DNA from: Psychrobacter glacincola
Lineage (GTDB): Bacteria > Pseudomonadota > Gammaproteobacteria > Pseudomonadales > Moraxellaceae
Assembly: GCF_904846075.1 (NCBI RefSeq)
Contig: NZ_CAJGZH010000002.1
Coordinates: 992,001-1,056,000, forward strand
Length of the DNA: 64,000 nt
Direction: 5' to 3'
Shown here: positions 16,999-27,673 of the stretch, piece by piece
How positions within the stretch are numbered: the first letter of the stretch is position 1
Layout: every line of letters starts with the position of its first letter
Position numbers and translations under genes: made by a program
Notes under the pieces: generated by a model
Database searches by the model: none
What the model was told of the DNA's origin: nothing
What the model saw: the letters and a program-made list of their open reading frames with translations, nothing else

Positions 16999-17760
16999 TC
17001 AAATCACCATTCCAGAATCCCATAAACAAAAATCACCGAATTTACCTTTTTTACTGGTACCACCTGCTGCACGCCCAGCATCTGTTAATGTAAGCTCACC
17101 TTCTTGCTCTTGTAAATAGCCCGCTGCAAGTAACTTATCATTTAACTCTTGGGTCTTAAAACCCAGCTCTTTGGCAAGCTTCGCCGTCGTTAATTTAGAA
17201 TAATTAGGCGTTGCCACTTCTGTAGCAGTAGGTGCGACCGTTGTATTAGCACTATTGCTGGGCATTGTATGACTGTTAGTAGCAGTATTATCAGTCCTAC
17301 CATCAGATTCGGTCACTTTTTCAAGCGACATGCGCACTTCATCGCTGATACGAATAATGCGCTGTGCCTCCTCATAAGTATCGGCATATAGTTTGGCATC
17401 TTCATTACGATAAATCAGCACGCCCATTTCATTATTATTGACTTGACTAAATTCATAAAGGTTCAAACTGGTAATGATGCATTCGTTTTCATTGAGGTAG
17501 CACTTCGCATGCAAATTTTTGCAAAAGCTGGTACGAATAAATGTCAGATTTTTGAGCCAGTTTATTTCTTCTGGGTGCAAATCATTCTTGCCATAGACAA
17601 TGCGAATATCGATTTTTAGGCGATTACGGTCTTCTAATAGCTCTTTAATACGCTCATTCAGCTTTAGATAGGGACTGATGATAATCAACCTATCAGACGC
17701 ACTTTTAATCAATTCTTCTAAATGGTAAGTCGTGCCACTGCTGTTTAAAAATTTTGCCAT
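16999..17760 (-). CDS. Phospholipase D-fold protein with C-terminal helical domain
   Basis: A 253-residue protein of unknown function. Residues about 10-150 form one PLD-type half: a strand IIISPYLKL and the HxK catalytic motif in LHAKCYLNENECIITSLNLYEFS. A single such motif means activity would need a dimer, as in bacterial PLD nucleases (Nuc, BfiI). A Thr/Ser/Asn-rich linker (about 165-195) leads to a winged-helix-like C-terminus (LTTAKLAKELGFKTQELNDK) and a conserved-looking tail, KKGKFGDFCLW. This suggests DNA or RNA binding, possibly a nuclease; that is inference. It follows glnS on the same strand but beyond the glnS terminator. The start has a GAGGAA site. Confidence 0.75.
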   Translation of the reverse strand: MAKFLNSSGTTYHLEELIKSASDRLIIISPYLKLNERIKELLEDRNRLKIDIRIVYGKNDLHPEEINWLKNLTFIRTSFCKNLHAKCYLNENECIITSLNLYEFSQVNNNEMGVLIYRNEDAKLYADTYEEAQRIIRISDEVRMSLEKVTESDGRTDNTATNSHTMPSNSANTTVAPTATEVATPNYSKLTTAKLAKELGFKTQELNDKLLAAGYLQEQEGELTLTDAGRAAGGTSKKGKFGDFCLWDSGMVI

Positions 17761-17806
17761 TATTATTTCCTCAAGTCTTACGATCAATCACTTTATAATC
17801 ATGCAC

Positions 17807-17840
17807 AAAAAAGCCCATCCCTAGCGTACTAGAAATGGGC
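17807..17840 (-). terminator. Terminator of glnS
   Basis: GCCCAT/ATGGGC with an inner CTAG/CTAG stem is followed on the minus strand by T6. It separates glnS from the PLD-fold gene. Confidence 0.8.
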
Positions 17841-17906
17841 AAGCTTGCAAACTACTATTGTTCAGTAGCTTTTCAAATAAGCGCTAATGCCGTTAATAGT
17901 GATAAA

Positions 17907-19646
17907 TTAAGCTGGCTTATAGCTGTCACGCAAGCTGACGATTTGGTTAAAGACTGGTTTGTCAGTGCTATGGTCTTCGCTATCAGAGATAAAGTAACCT
18001 TCACGCTCAAACTGGAAGCGTGTGCCAGCGTCCGCATTCACCAATGACGGTTCCACCACGGCATTGAGTTCAGTCAACGAGTTAGGATTCAATGCTTGAT
18101 GGACGTCAGCGACGCCACTTGGGTCTTCAACACTAAATAACTGCTCATACATGCGCACCGTTGCTGGAATGCCTTGGCTAGCTGATACCCAATGAATCAC
18201 GCCTTTAACCTTACGACCTTCAGGATTTTGACCCAATGTCGTCGGATCAATCGTCGCTTTTAGTTCGACCACATTGCCCGCTTCATCCGTAATGTGCTCA
18301 GTCACTGCCAATACATAGGTATTACGCAAACGGATTTCTGGCTTTTCTGGCGATAGACGCTTATACCCTGCTGGCGGCTCAATCTCGTAATCGCCTTGAT
18401 CGATATAAAGGGCTTCAGTGAAAGGGATTTCACGCTCGCCCATATCGACATTAGGATGGTTCGGCTGCGTCAGCCATAAGGTTTGCGAAGCATCATCAAA
18501 GCGAGCATTGACGCTGTCCGCTTTTTGCGACTCCCAACTGCTGACCGCTTCGGCAAAGTTGGTAATGGTCACTTTTAATGGCTTAAGTACCGCCATACCA
18601 CGACCTGTGGTCGTCTCTAATGATTGGCGAATGCTGAATTCTAATAAGCGAAAGTCAACGACGCTGTCGACTTTGGTTACACCAACACGCTCACAGAAAT
18701 CACGTAAACCCTCTGGTGTATAACCACGGCGACGCATGCCAGCTATCGTCGGCATACGCGGATCATCCCAACCACTAACGATATTTTCGTCAACCAACTG
18801 TTTAAGCTTACGCTTGCTGGTCAAGGTATGATCGACATTTAAGCGGCTAAATTCATACTGGTGCGGTGGTACATCAAAGCCAATTTTGTCAATGACCCAA
18901 TCATAAAATGGACGATGATCTTCAAACTCCAGCGTACATAATGAATGGGTAATGCCTTCGAGTGCATCAGAGAGCGGATGGGCAAAATCATACATAGGAT
19001 AAATGCACCATTTATCACCCGTTTGGTGATGCGCTTGATGCATGACGCGATAGATGACAGGGTCACGCATGTTCATATTTGGGCTTGCCATATCAATCTT
19101 GGCACGTAACACGGCTTTGCCTTCCGCAAACTTGCCTTCTTTCATGCCGTTAAAGAGGGTCAAGTTTTCTTCAACACTGGCAGAACGATGTGGTGACGCT
19201 GTGCCAGCCTCATTGAATGAGCCTCGGTTTTCTTTAATTTGCTCAGGTGACTGCAAGTCTACATAGGCATCACCCTGTTCAATCAACTGCACAGCCCATG
19301 CATACAACTGGTCGAAGTAGCCTGACGCATGGTGCGCCTCTCCTGCCCACTCAAATCCAAGCCATTTGACATCATTTTCGATATTATCGATGAAGTCTTG
19401 CTTTTCTGCGGTTGGGTTGGTGTCATCAAAACGCAGGTTACAAACACCACCAAACTCTTCGGCCACGCCAAAGTTTAGGCAGATAGATTTTACGTGCCCC
19501 AAGTGCAAGTAGCCGTTTGGCTCTGGCGGAAAGCGCGTCACGATTTGTGGGTATTTTTGTGCCTTGACATCGTCACGAATGATATTGCGAATAAAATCGT
19601 TTTTTTGTTCGTCTTTTTGTGCATTGTTGCTTGAGTGTTCACTCAT
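17907..19646 (-). CDS. glnS: Glutamine--tRNA ligase
   Basis: Class I aminoacyl-tRNA synthetase charging tRNA-Gln. The 579-residue protein begins with a short polar extension, then the HIGH-type motif in PNGYLHLGHVKSI, the family segment LRFDDTNP, the KMSKS-type motif in LTSKRKLKQLV, and the two C-terminal anticodon-binding beta barrels (VKGVIHWVSA). Length is normal for the family. The gene has its own terminator and no operon partner. Confidence 0.97.
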   Translation of the reverse strand: MSEHSSNNAQKDEQKNDFIRNIIRDDVKAQKYPQIVTRFPPEPNGYLHLGHVKSICLNFGVAEEFGGVCNLRFDDTNPTAEKQDFIDNIENDVKWLGFEWAGEAHHASGYFDQLYAWAVQLIEQGDAYVDLQSPEQIKENRGSFNEAGTASPHRSASVEENLTLFNGMKEGKFAEGKAVLRAKIDMASPNMNMRDPVIYRVMHQAHHQTGDKWCIYPMYDFAHPLSDALEGITHSLCTLEFEDHRPFYDWVIDKIGFDVPPHQYEFSRLNVDHTLTSKRKLKQLVDENIVSGWDDPRMPTIAGMRRRGYTPEGLRDFCERVGVTKVDSVVDFRLLEFSIRQSLETTTGRGMAVLKPLKVTITNFAEAVSSWESQKADSVNARFDDASQTLWLTQPNHPNVDMGEREIPFTEALYIDQGDYEIEPPAGYKRLSPEKPEIRLRNTYVLAVTEHITDEAGNVVELKATIDPTTLGQNPEGRKVKGVIHWVSASQGIPATVRMYEQLFSVEDPSGVADVHQALNPNSLTELNAVVEPSLVNADAGTRFQFEREGYFISDSEDHSTDKPVFNQIVSLRDSYKPA

Positions 19647-19919
19647 CGGGCATTGCTCCTAACGCAAATTGTCAGTTCATGCTACGTGCCATCACGCAGC
19701 ATGGAAAATTCAAACCAAATCATTAAAAACAAGTTATTAAAAATGATAATAAAAAGCTAAAGTTGCGTTATTCTATCAGCTTTTGCAAAGGCATTAACAG
19801 CCTGATACATGACACGAGATAAAAAAGCCGTTAGACTAGCCATAACTTTTTAATCACCAACTTTTTAGCCACCACTTAACAGCGTCATTTTAGGCGCTGC
19901 AATCAAAGAGGAATATCAC

Positions 19920-20435
19920 ATGGTAGACATGCCACCAGTAGTAGAACTAGACACCAATATGGGTGCGATCGTTATCGAACTCAATGAAGAAAAAGCACCA
20001 AAAACCGTTGAAAACTTTTTAAACTATGTAAAATCTGGTCATTATGACGGTACGATTTTCCATCGCATCATTGACGGCTTTATGATTCAAGGCGGCGGAA
20101 TGGACGCTGAAATGAATGAAAAAGCGACCAATGCCCCTGTTGAAAACGAAGCAGACAACGGTCTAAAAAACGACGCTGGTACGATTGCGATGGCGCGTAC
20201 GCAAGATCCGCATTCAGCAACCAGCCAGTTTTTCGTTAACGTAAAAGACAACGACTTCCTAAACCACTCTGGCAAAAATATGCAAGGTTGGGGCTACACC
20301 GTATTTGGTAAAGTAACAAGCGGTATGGATGTCATCGAAAAAATGCGCGGCGTACCTACTGGTCGTTTCGGCATGCATGCTGATGTGCCAAAAGAGCCAG
20401 TGGTTATCAATTCAGCGACTATTATTACTAAATAA
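19920..20435 (+). CDS. ppiB: Cyclophilin-type peptidyl-prolyl isomerase
   Basis: Cytoplasmic proline isomerase assisting protein folding. The 171-residue protein has no signal peptide and shows [13 protein letters not shown], the active-site Arg, [13 protein letters not shown] and [10 protein letters not shown], all hallmarks of PpiB. A GAGGAA site precedes the ATG. lpxH follows after 100 bases in the same direction, as in many relatives, so the two may be cotranscribed. Confidence 0.95.
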   Translation: MVDMPPVVELDTNMGAIVIELNEEKAPKTVENFLNYVKSGHYDGTIFHRIIDGFMIQGGGMDAEMNEKATNAPVENEADNGLKNDAGTIAMARTQDPHSATSQFFVNVKDNDFLNHSGKNMQGWGYTVFGKVTSGMDVIEKMRGVPTGRFGMHADVPKEPVVINSATIITK

Positions 20436-20536
20436 CTGTCTCTCAGTAATCATTCTTCAATAGTTATTACTCAGTAGCGATAAGTCTGTAAAAGCTTATG
20501 AGTCGTTGCTGTTTAAAATTACGAGGATAAGGATAA

Positions 20537-21391
20537 ATGCAAAGTTTTGACCACCTAATTACCACCCGCCCTCATGAGGTGCGGCAAGTATTGATTAGCG
20601 ATTTGCATTTATCGCCTGAAGAGCCTGCCTTAGTGCAGGCTTTTTTGGCGCTGCTTGATGATTGCCTTGCTCTGCCTGCGCTCAAGCGCTTATTTATCTT
20701 AGGTGATTGGTTTGAAGTTTGGCTCGGTGATGATTTTTATTTGTCTTTATCCGACGAGGAACGACAAAGTCATTGGCTCACTCCGCTTATCGTTAAATTA
20801 AAAAAACTGCGCATAGCTGGCTGCGAGATTTTGGTCATGCATGGCAACCGTGATTTTTTATTAGGTCAGCCATTCTGCAATCTATTTGGTGGCGAGCTTA
20901 TTTATGAGCCGTATACTTTGACTGTCGGTAAGCAAAGCTATCGCTTAGAGCACGGTGATGCGCTGTGTACTGATGATAAAAAGTATCAGTTTTTTCGCAA
21001 AATCATGCGTAATCGGTTAACCCAGTGGTATTTGCTCAACAAATCTTTAGAAAAGCGTTTGGCTATCGCCGATAAAATGCGGCAAAAAAGCCAGCAGAAT
21101 AATGCCAATAAAGCAGCACGTATCATGGATGTCAATGATGATGCTGTGCTGCAAGCCATCAGCGATAGCGATGCTTTACTGCACGGACATACTCATCGTC
21201 CAGCTATTTATCACGCGACTCATGATAAAAAACGCTACGTGCTTGGCGACTGGCGATTGTTAGATAAAGACACCCGCCAGCCAAAAGTCAGTGCGGTGGT
21301 CGGCACAGTGACAGGCGACGAGCATTCAAATGACAGTTTTAATAGTATTGCTGCTGAATTTAGATTGATTGAGTTTAAGTCGCTCATTTAA
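20537..21391 (+). CDS. lpxH: UDP-2,3-diacylglucosamine diphosphatase
   Basis: Calcineurin-like metallophosphatase that makes lipid X in lipid A synthesis at the inner membrane. The metal-binding motifs are present in order: SDLHLS, GDWFEVW, HGNRDFLLG, EHGDALCTDD and LHGHTHRPA. At 284 residues it is about 40 longer than E. coli LpxH, with extra residues near the C-terminus. The ATG has an AAGGA site. Confidence 0.93.
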   Translation: MQSFDHLITTRPHEVRQVLISDLHLSPEEPALVQAFLALLDDCLALPALKRLFILGDWFEVWLGDDFYLSLSDEERQSHWLTPLIVKLKKLRIAGCEILVMHGNRDFLLGQPFCNLFGGELIYEPYTLTVGKQSYRLEHGDALCTDDKKYQFFRKIMRNRLTQWYLLNKSLEKRLAIADKMRQKSQQNNANKAARIMDVNDDAVLQAISDSDALLHGHTHRPAIYHATHDKKRYVLGDWRLLDKDTRQPKVSAVVGTVTGDEHSNDSFNSIAAEFRLIEFKSLI

Positions 21392-21421
21392 TGTCGTTTT
21401 TTTTGAGCGCCTCTGAACAAT

Positions 21422-21459
21422 AAAAAAGGTCTGTTGAATTATCAACAGACCTCTTTTTA
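21422..21459. terminator. Bidirectional terminator between lpxH and orn
   Basis: GGTCTGTTGA and TCAACAGACC form a ten-base stem with A6 before and T5 after, between two convergent genes. Confidence 0.9.
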
Positions 21460-21524
21460 TATAAATGACACTGCATGATTGACGCGAATCTAAGTGTCAA
21501 ACTATTGGTCGCTCAACTCTTACT

Positions 21525-22112
21525 TTACGGTATTAATTTAAAGAAATGCTGACGATAATGCTTTAGCTCACGAATAGAATCACGAATATCATCTAATGCT
21601 AAATGACTGCCGCCTTTTTCAAAGTTTCTGAGAATATCAGGACGCCAGCGGAAGCAAAGCTCTTTGATTGACGACACATCCAGATTGCGATAATGGAAGA
21701 ATTTTTCTAATTCCGGCATTTGACGCGCCATAAAGCGGCGATCTTGACAGATAGAATTGCCACACATTGGCGACTTACCACTATCGACCCATTTATTGAG
21801 AAACTTAATCGTCTCAGCTTCGGCCTCTGCCAATGTCACGGTACTACGGCGGACACGGTCGACCAATCCTGACTGACCATGCTGCTTGGTATTCCAATCA
21901 TCCATTTTATTTAACGTTTGATCCGATACTTTTATAGCGAACACTGGCCCTTCGGCTAGGACATTTAAATCTTCATCAGTGACAACGGTAGCAATCTCGA
22001 TAATCTCGTCATTCAAGGTATCCAGCCCGGTCATTTCTAGGTCAATCCATACCAGCCCTTTTTTGCCTTGGTTTCTAATTTTAATCTTGTTGGGGTGGTC
22101 ACCGGTACTCAT
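21525..22112 (-). CDS. orn: Oligoribonuclease
   Basis: DEDD-family 3'-5' exonuclease that degrades two- to five-base RNAs, including pGpG from cyclic-di-GMP turnover. The 195-residue protein has the catalytic motif [10 protein letters not shown], then [12 protein letters not shown] and [11 protein letters not shown], the last supplying the final Asp. The ATG at 22112 has an AGGATA site; an in-frame TTG six codons upstream is less likely. It is divergent from rsgA, an arrangement common in gammaproteobacteria. Confidence 0.95.
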   Translation of the reverse strand: MSTGDHPNKIKIRNQGKKGLVWIDLEMTGLDTLNDEIIEIATVVTDEDLNVLAEGPVFAIKVSDQTLNKMDDWNTKQHGQSGLVDRVRRSTVTLAEAEAETIKFLNKWVDSGKSPMCGNSICQDRRFMARQMPELEKFFHYRNLDVSSIKELCFRWRPDILRNFEKGGSHLALDDIRDSIRELKHYRQHFFKLIP

Positions 22113-22332
22113 AAAATATCCTATGGTCAATAAAGTTTAGAACAACTTTGGAGCAATATTAATTAGATAAATCGCCTATCAATGTTCATGCATAAGTAGC
22201 AAAACGTTGCATCTACTGATTTATAACCCTTAAAACGTTACAAAATCTCTGTCTGCAGCAGGCGCTTTAGGCTGTATGTTATCAAACTTTCACGCTACAC
22301 TTAGCAATATTTTTTTAATAGGTTTAAAACCC

Positions 22333-23436
22333 ATGGCATTAATTCGGCAACGCAAACTGACTAAGCAACAGATTCGTCGCATCGACAAACAACAGCTGGC
22401 AAGTCAAGACAGCATCGATGACAGTTTGATGGATGGCGTAGTCATGGCGCATTATGGCAAGCAGTTGGAAGTACAAGTGACCAGCTTGCCTGCGGTGATA
22501 CCCGTGCAGCCGGAGATTGCCCCCGATGATCCTGAGCCGTTTTGGCAAGAGCTGGCATTAGGCGATATTTGGCGTTGTCATGTGCGTACTAACTTACCGA
22601 TGCTAGCTGCTGGCGACCAAGTACGCTGGAGTGCCGATCCTAACACGGGCTTTGGACGTATTGAATCGGTCAAGCCGCGTACCTCTCTGGTCTCGCGTCC
22701 TGATCGTTATCATAAACTTAAACCTGTCGCCGCCAATGTCGATATTTTGGCGATTGTATTTGCGCCGCTACCTGCTGCCGCGCCAACCCTCATCGATCGT
22801 TATTTGGTCGTCTGTCATCATGCTGGCGTAAAGCCGCTGTTGGTGCTTAATAAAGCCGATTTATTGGCAGAAGAAAACGGCGTCGATACCAAAGAATTAT
22901 TGGCACAATATGCTTCTCTCGGTTATGAGAGCGTTCTCACCTCAGTCGACTGCCCTGAAAACGTTGCGGATAGTGATGAGCAAGAAGGGCTGGATGAATT
23001 AAAACGTTATATCGATAAAAAACTGGTTATTTTTGCGGGACAATCTGGTGTCGGTAAAAGCAGTTTAATCAATGCACTACTACCTGAATCGGCACAAAGC
23101 GTCAATATCATCTCTGATAACTCAAAACTTGGTCAACACACCACCACCACCAGTCGCTTATTACCATTTAATCCAGCCGACTTGACCCAAGGCGGTATCG
23201 TCGATACGCCAGGTATCCGCGAATACGGCATTTGGCATCTCACACCCGATGATATCATTTCAGGATTTGTGGAGCTTGCACCGTTATCTGGCAACTGTCA
23301 GTTCCGTGATTGTCGTCATACTCACAACAGCAAAGGCTGCGCCCTATGGCAAGCGGTTGCTGACGGCGTGGTATTGCAGCGCCGTGTGGAAAACCTCGTT
23401 ACCCTAAGAGAAGAGGCCGATACTAAGCCCTATTAA
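22333..23436 (+). CDS. rsgA: Ribosome small-subunit biogenesis GTPase RsgA
   Basis: Circularly permuted GTPase that checks late assembly of the 30S subunit. The order is an OB-fold, then G4 LNKADLL, G1 GQSGVGKSSLIN, G3 DTPGIREYG, and a C-terminal zinc-binding knuckle NCQFRDCRHTHNSKGC. I start at MALIRQRKLTKQQ, which aligns with the Lys/Arg-rich start of relatives; the ATG 19 codons earlier encodes an untypical hydrophobic stretch. The product would be 367 residues. Confidence 0.93.
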   Translation: MALIRQRKLTKQQIRRIDKQQLASQDSIDDSLMDGVVMAHYGKQLEVQVTSLPAVIPVQPEIAPDDPEPFWQELALGDIWRCHVRTNLPMLAAGDQVRWSADPNTGFGRIESVKPRTSLVSRPDRYHKLKPVAANVDILAIVFAPLPAAAPTLIDRYLVVCHHAGVKPLLVLNKADLLAEENGVDTKELLAQYASLGYESVLTSVDCPENVADSDEQEGLDELKRYIDKKLVIFAGQSGVGKSSLINALLPESAQSVNIISDNSKLGQHTTTTSRLLPFNPADLTQGGIVDTPGIREYGIWHLTPDDIISGFVELAPLSGNCQFRDCRHTHNSKGCALWQAVADGVVLQRRVENLVTLREEADTKPY

Positions 23437-23615
23437 TATTGGCATTATTGGTATCCGCCTTATTAATTGTAATCGCTGCCTTATAACTCGTTAATCGCTT
23501 GGTTGACCATCGCCCGTTTACTATGGATGGTCTAATCGGTATAATAGCGCCTTGTTCAGTATCGTTAGGCTGTCTTCTCAGCTTAACCGAACACTTATTT
23601 TTTTGGAGGTATGGT

Positions 23616-24071
23616 TTGGATCGTGCGCTGGAATTTGTGGGCAACCACCCGTTTTTATTTGGTATATTAGCCGTACTTGCCGTGCTATTTTTTACGATTG
23701 AAAACAAACGTAGTGGCAGAAAAATATCGCCCAATACCTTAGGTATGATGGTTAACTCGCAAAACGCGCAGCTAATCGATATTCGTGCCAAAAAGAAGTT
23801 TGAGACCGGTTACATCCAAGGCAGCCGTAACATACCGTTCACTGAGCTTAAAGACCGCTTAGAAGAAATCCGTGCAATTGAGCAGCCAGTGATTATCATT
23901 TGTGATATGGGTGTGCAAGCAGGCGCGGCGATTCAGATGATCGGCAAGGACAGTGTCTATCGCTTAGAAGGTGGTATCGGCGGCTGGCAAGCAGCGGGCA
24001 TGCCATTGGTTGGTTTAAAAGACGCAAAGCCTAAAAATAAAGGCAAAGCCAAACCAAGTCTACATAAGTAG
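23616..24071 (+). CDS. Membrane-anchored rhodanese-domain protein (YibN-like)
   Basis: A 151-residue protein with one N-terminal transmembrane helix (FLFGILAVLAVLFF) and a cytoplasmic rhodanese domain. The domain has LIDIRAKKKFETGYIQGSRN and the catalytic Cys loop IICDMGVQAG, ending in GGIGGWQAAGMP. The start is a TTG with an ideal GGAGGT site five bases upstream; an in-frame ATG much further upstream would add residues with no match to the family. In E. coli the relative YibN lies beside grxC and secB, which follow here too, so the cluster yibN-grxC-secB is conserved. Confidence 0.88.
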   Translation: MDRALEFVGNHPFLFGILAVLAVLFFTIENKRSGRKISPNTLGMMVNSQNAQLIDIRAKKKFETGYIQGSRNIPFTELKDRLEEIRAIEQPVIIICDMGVQAGAAIQMIGKDSVYRLEGGIGGWQAAGMPLVGLKDAKPKNKGKAKPSLHK

Positions 24072-24389
24072 TCCGCTATACTGCTGTTTAAAAAATATTT
24101 AGCCCGTATCAATTGGTATATGATTGAGGCGCGTTGAATATTCACAAATAAAAAAGACACCTTATCGATAGGTGTTTTTTTGTTTGTGGCATTTATGCTA
24201 CCGTCAGCGCTTTTATACTCAAACATCTTGAATTTGCTCTACTCATCCCCACTTTAATAACGAGCATTACCGAATCTATCTTCAATTTACTTGCTGGTAA
24301 CGGATTATAAGAATTTTTATCAAATAATTATTTATAATACTTTTTATAATAAAACGGTTACCTTCTAAACTTATAAATAAGGATTTACC
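24072..24389. other. Intergenic gap between rhodanese gene and grxC
   Basis: About 320 bases holding the terminator at 24150-24181 and the AT-rich promoter region of grxC. No gene is visible. Confidence 0.5.
24150..24181 (+). terminator. Terminator after the rhodanese gene
   Basis: ACACCT/AGGTGT with A6 before and T8 after; a compact strong hairpin. Confidence 0.8.
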
Positions 24390-24653
24390 ATGACTGTCGC
24401 TGTTAAAGTTTATACGACGCCTATCTGCCCATATTGCTCAAACGCCAAACAACTCTTAAAAACTAAAGGCGTTGACTACGAAGAAATTGGCATGCACGAT
24501 ATGAGCCGCGAAGAGCGTCAAGAATTAATGAAAAAAACCAATAACTATCGCACTGTGCCACAAATTTTCGTCGGTGAGACCTTTGTCGGTGGTTTTGATG
24601 AGCTCAATCAAATGAACCAACAAGGCAAACTTGACGAGCTATTAGCAGGTTAA
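24390..24653 (+). CDS. grxC: Glutaredoxin 3
   Basis: An 87-residue dithiol glutaredoxin. It has the redox motif CPYC in TPICPYCSNAKQLL, the cis-Pro segment RTVPQIFV and the glutathione-binding GGFDELNQM. It reduces disulfides and glutathione mixed disulfides in the cytoplasm. An AAGGA site precedes the ATG. secB follows after about 170 bases. Confidence 0.95.
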   Translation: MTVAVKVYTTPICPYCSNAKQLLKTKGVDYEEIGMHDMSREERQELMKKTNNYRTVPQIFVGETFVGGFDELNQMNQQGKLDELLAG

Positions 24654-24821
24654 TCTGCTACTTTTCGTTGCTGTCTGTCTTTGCCTGTGCAATGATAGAC
24701 AGCGGCAAAGATAAAAGAGAGTAATAAAAACATCCAGATTTTGTCTCGATTTATATTACAATGAACTTTTATTAAAATGACAGTTTGTCCAACTACTTGA
24801 TCAACTTTTAGAGGATTTATC

Positions 24822-25274
24822 ATGGCTGAAGAACAAGCACAACCACAATTGGCACTAGAGCGTATCTACGTAAAAGACATGTCACTTGAAGTCCCAGGCG
24901 CTAGTGTGTTCACCAAAGAGTGGAACCCAGAGCTTGATATCAATTTGTCTAGCAACGCTGAAAAACTGGATGACGATCATTATCAAGTCATCTTAACGGT
25001 GAGCGTTACAGCAAAAAATGCGGAAGAAGCGGCATTTATCGCTGAAGTGCATCAAGCAGGTATCTTCTTATTAAAAGACATCCCAGAAGACCAAATCGGT
25101 CAAATCTTAGGTGCATACTGCCCGAACGTTTTGTTCCCGTATGCTCGTGAAGTCATCAGCGACATCGTAACGCGTGGTAGCTTCCCGCAGTTATTGCTAG
25201 CCCCTGTCAACTTTGACCAAGCTTACGCGCAAAGCCAGCAACAAGCACAAGTTGATGCTGAAGGTAATGCATAA
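24822..25274 (+). CDS. secB: Protein-export chaperone SecB
   Basis: Homotetrameric cytosolic chaperone that holds preproteins unfolded for SecA. The 150-residue sequence shows the family segments [24 protein letters not shown] and the acidic SecA-binding region, then [15 protein letters not shown] and a Gln-rich tail. Length matches the family. It has its own terminator downstream. Confidence 0.96.
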   Translation: MAEEQAQPQLALERIYVKDMSLEVPGASVFTKEWNPELDINLSSNAEKLDDDHYQVILTVSVTAKNAEEAAFIAEVHQAGIFLLKDIPEDQIGQILGAYCPNVLFPYAREVISDIVTRGSFPQLLLAPVNFDQAYAQSQQQAQVDAEGNA

Positions 25275-25319
25275 GTTTTAAGAAAAAATGTGCTAGCTTT
25301 ATTCGCAGTATATTTTAAT

Positions 25320-25357
25320 AAAAAAGCCGTTTACTCATCACGAGTGAGCGGCTTTTT
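25320..25357. terminator. Terminator after secB
   Basis: GCCG..TTACTC and GAGTGA..CGGC form a hairpin flanked by A6 and T6. Confidence 0.85.
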
Positions 25358-25454
25358 TGTGGATGCTGTTTAAGCGCTTATTCAAAAAAATCGTTGAGCA
25401 ATGAGAGTTCTACTGAGTAATATTGTGAGACATACAGTTAAAACCATCAGACAT

Positions 25455-25481
25455 AAAAAAACCCTGCTAATAAACAGGGTC
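25455..25481 (-). terminator. Terminator of adk
   Basis: ACCCTG/CAGGGT stem followed on the minus strand by T7, about 35 bases past the adk stop. Confidence 0.8.
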
Positions 25482-25515
25482 TTCAATCTCATCATCAATT
25501 ATTCAAAATCGATGA

Positions 25516-26244
<729 letters not shown>

Positions 26245-26392
26245 TTACCTTGTGGCTTGGCAAAGCTCAAGTATTTTCATTATTTACAGTGATAAGTTGT
26301 CATGACTTATCTGTTCATATAATGCTGTTGCGCGCTGCTGTATCGGACAACAGCGCTTACGTCAGAGGTGCTGACAACAACAGATATAAATA

Positions 26393-27673
26393 CTATGGAA
26401 TTTGTTGATTAATTTCAACATTGACCTGATTTTGTTCCGCACTAATCACCACTGGATTACCTGACAAATCCCCTGACTCTGCACTGGCAGTACCACTATG
26501 GCTGATACGAGCGATGACAGCCAACTGAACTTTATCCGCTCTCGCCGATTTCAAAGTACGTTCAGGCATCATGGCATCCAAATCGCTTAGGCTAATGCTG
26601 GCTTCACCTTGCTTGATAACACTGATCGGCAAACGTTTGGCAGCAAATGGTGGTCCACCATTGACATCACGTATGGCGACAAACAACACATCATCGGCTT
26701 TGACTAACGGCAGCAGGCTAGCATTAATTTTAACAGTCACTTCAACACCTTCAGAGGCTTGCTGTTGCTGAGCGGTGACATTAGCACTTAGCTCATCTAG
26801 ACTCGCCAATGCTTTGGTATGATCACCAGATTTAGCCGCAATACTGTCACGTAGACGCTTAATCCAGCCTTGTGCTTGATCGAAATTACTACTCCGTGCC
26901 TCACCCATTGCCATGAGCATTTGCGCGCCCTCATGATCTGGATTTTTAGCCAACACGTCTTGTAGCACTCGGCGACTATTAGCGTCTAATTGGCCTTTAT
27001 TGGCAAAGAAGCTAATCTGTGCATAAGTGGTTGCAATCTCTTCATTGTCTGGTGACAAACGATAAGCACGCGACAAGGCTTCAATTGCGGAATCCGTCGC
27101 TTCTAATGATAAGAATAATTCTGATAAACGCATCCAGCGATCTGGATCATCAGCGTGACGATAGACATTGGTCTGCATGGCACTAATCAGCTGTTGACCA
27201 TCTTCAATCGCCCAAGCAGGCGGCTGATCAATCTTACCCGTTAACAAGTCATCAGCCACTTGACCCACTTTGTCTTCAGCTGCCCAAAGCTCGAACACAG
27301 GCGTACGATCGCCGACCATCAAATACGCCATCGCCGCGAGGACTGGCACCCAGACAGTAATGATCAATCGGCTTTTGATACCAGGCGCGACCATCGGTGT
27401 GACTTCACGCTGAGCATCCAATAACTGGCGTTCAAGCTCCAGTTTTTGGTTCTGGTAATGGCTGTCATCGATCGTGCCATTGTCTTTATCTGTTTTTAGT
27501 TCTGCTAGACGCTCACGGAACACAGCAACGTTGATATCCAACAGCTGATTGTCCATAGGCTTTTCTGGCGAGCGTGATGCTCGCAGCCAAGGCATGATAG
27601 TAATAACAGCGAGTATTAGGGCGATGAGTAAGCTTAGAGCAATAAATAAGCCCACAGTAGAGAATATGGTCAT
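26393..27673 (-). CDS. ccmI: Cytochrome c biogenesis protein CcmI
   Basis: Inner-membrane apocytochrome c chaperone. The 426-residue protein has two N-terminal transmembrane helices (about 7-30 and 100-120) separated by a basic leucine-zipper-like cytoplasmic loop, then periplasmic TPR repeats (about 170-290) and a C-terminal domain resembling CycH (KAKRLPISVI-type segment, residues about 315-420). Its ATG overlaps the ccmH stop (ATGA), showing translational coupling in a ccmFGHI operon. Confidence 0.9.
   Translation of the reverse strand: MTIFSTVGLFIALSLLIALILAVITIMPWLRASRSPEKPMDNQLLDINVAVFRERLAELKTDKDNGTIDDSHYQNQKLELERQLLDAQREVTPMVAPGIKSRLIITVWVPVLAAMAYLMVGDRTPVFELWAAEDKVGQVADDLLTGKIDQPPAWAIEDGQQLISAMQTNVYRHADDPDRWMRLSELFLSLEATDSAIEALSRAYRLSPDNEEIATTYAQISFFANKGQLDANSRRVLQDVLAKNPDHEGAQMLMAMGEARSSNFDQAQGWIKRLRDSIAAKSGDHTKALASLDELSANVTAQQQQASEGVEVTVKINASLLPLVKADDVLFVAIRDVNGGPPFAAKRLPISVIKQGEASISLSDLDAMMPERTLKSARADKVQLAVIARISHSGTASAESGDLSGNPVVISAEQNQVNVEINQQIP

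Noticed and set aside
23499..23615. Upstream extension of the rhodanese gene
   Set aside because: The TTG at 23616 has an ideal ribosome site and opens directly into the membrane anchor seen in relatives.
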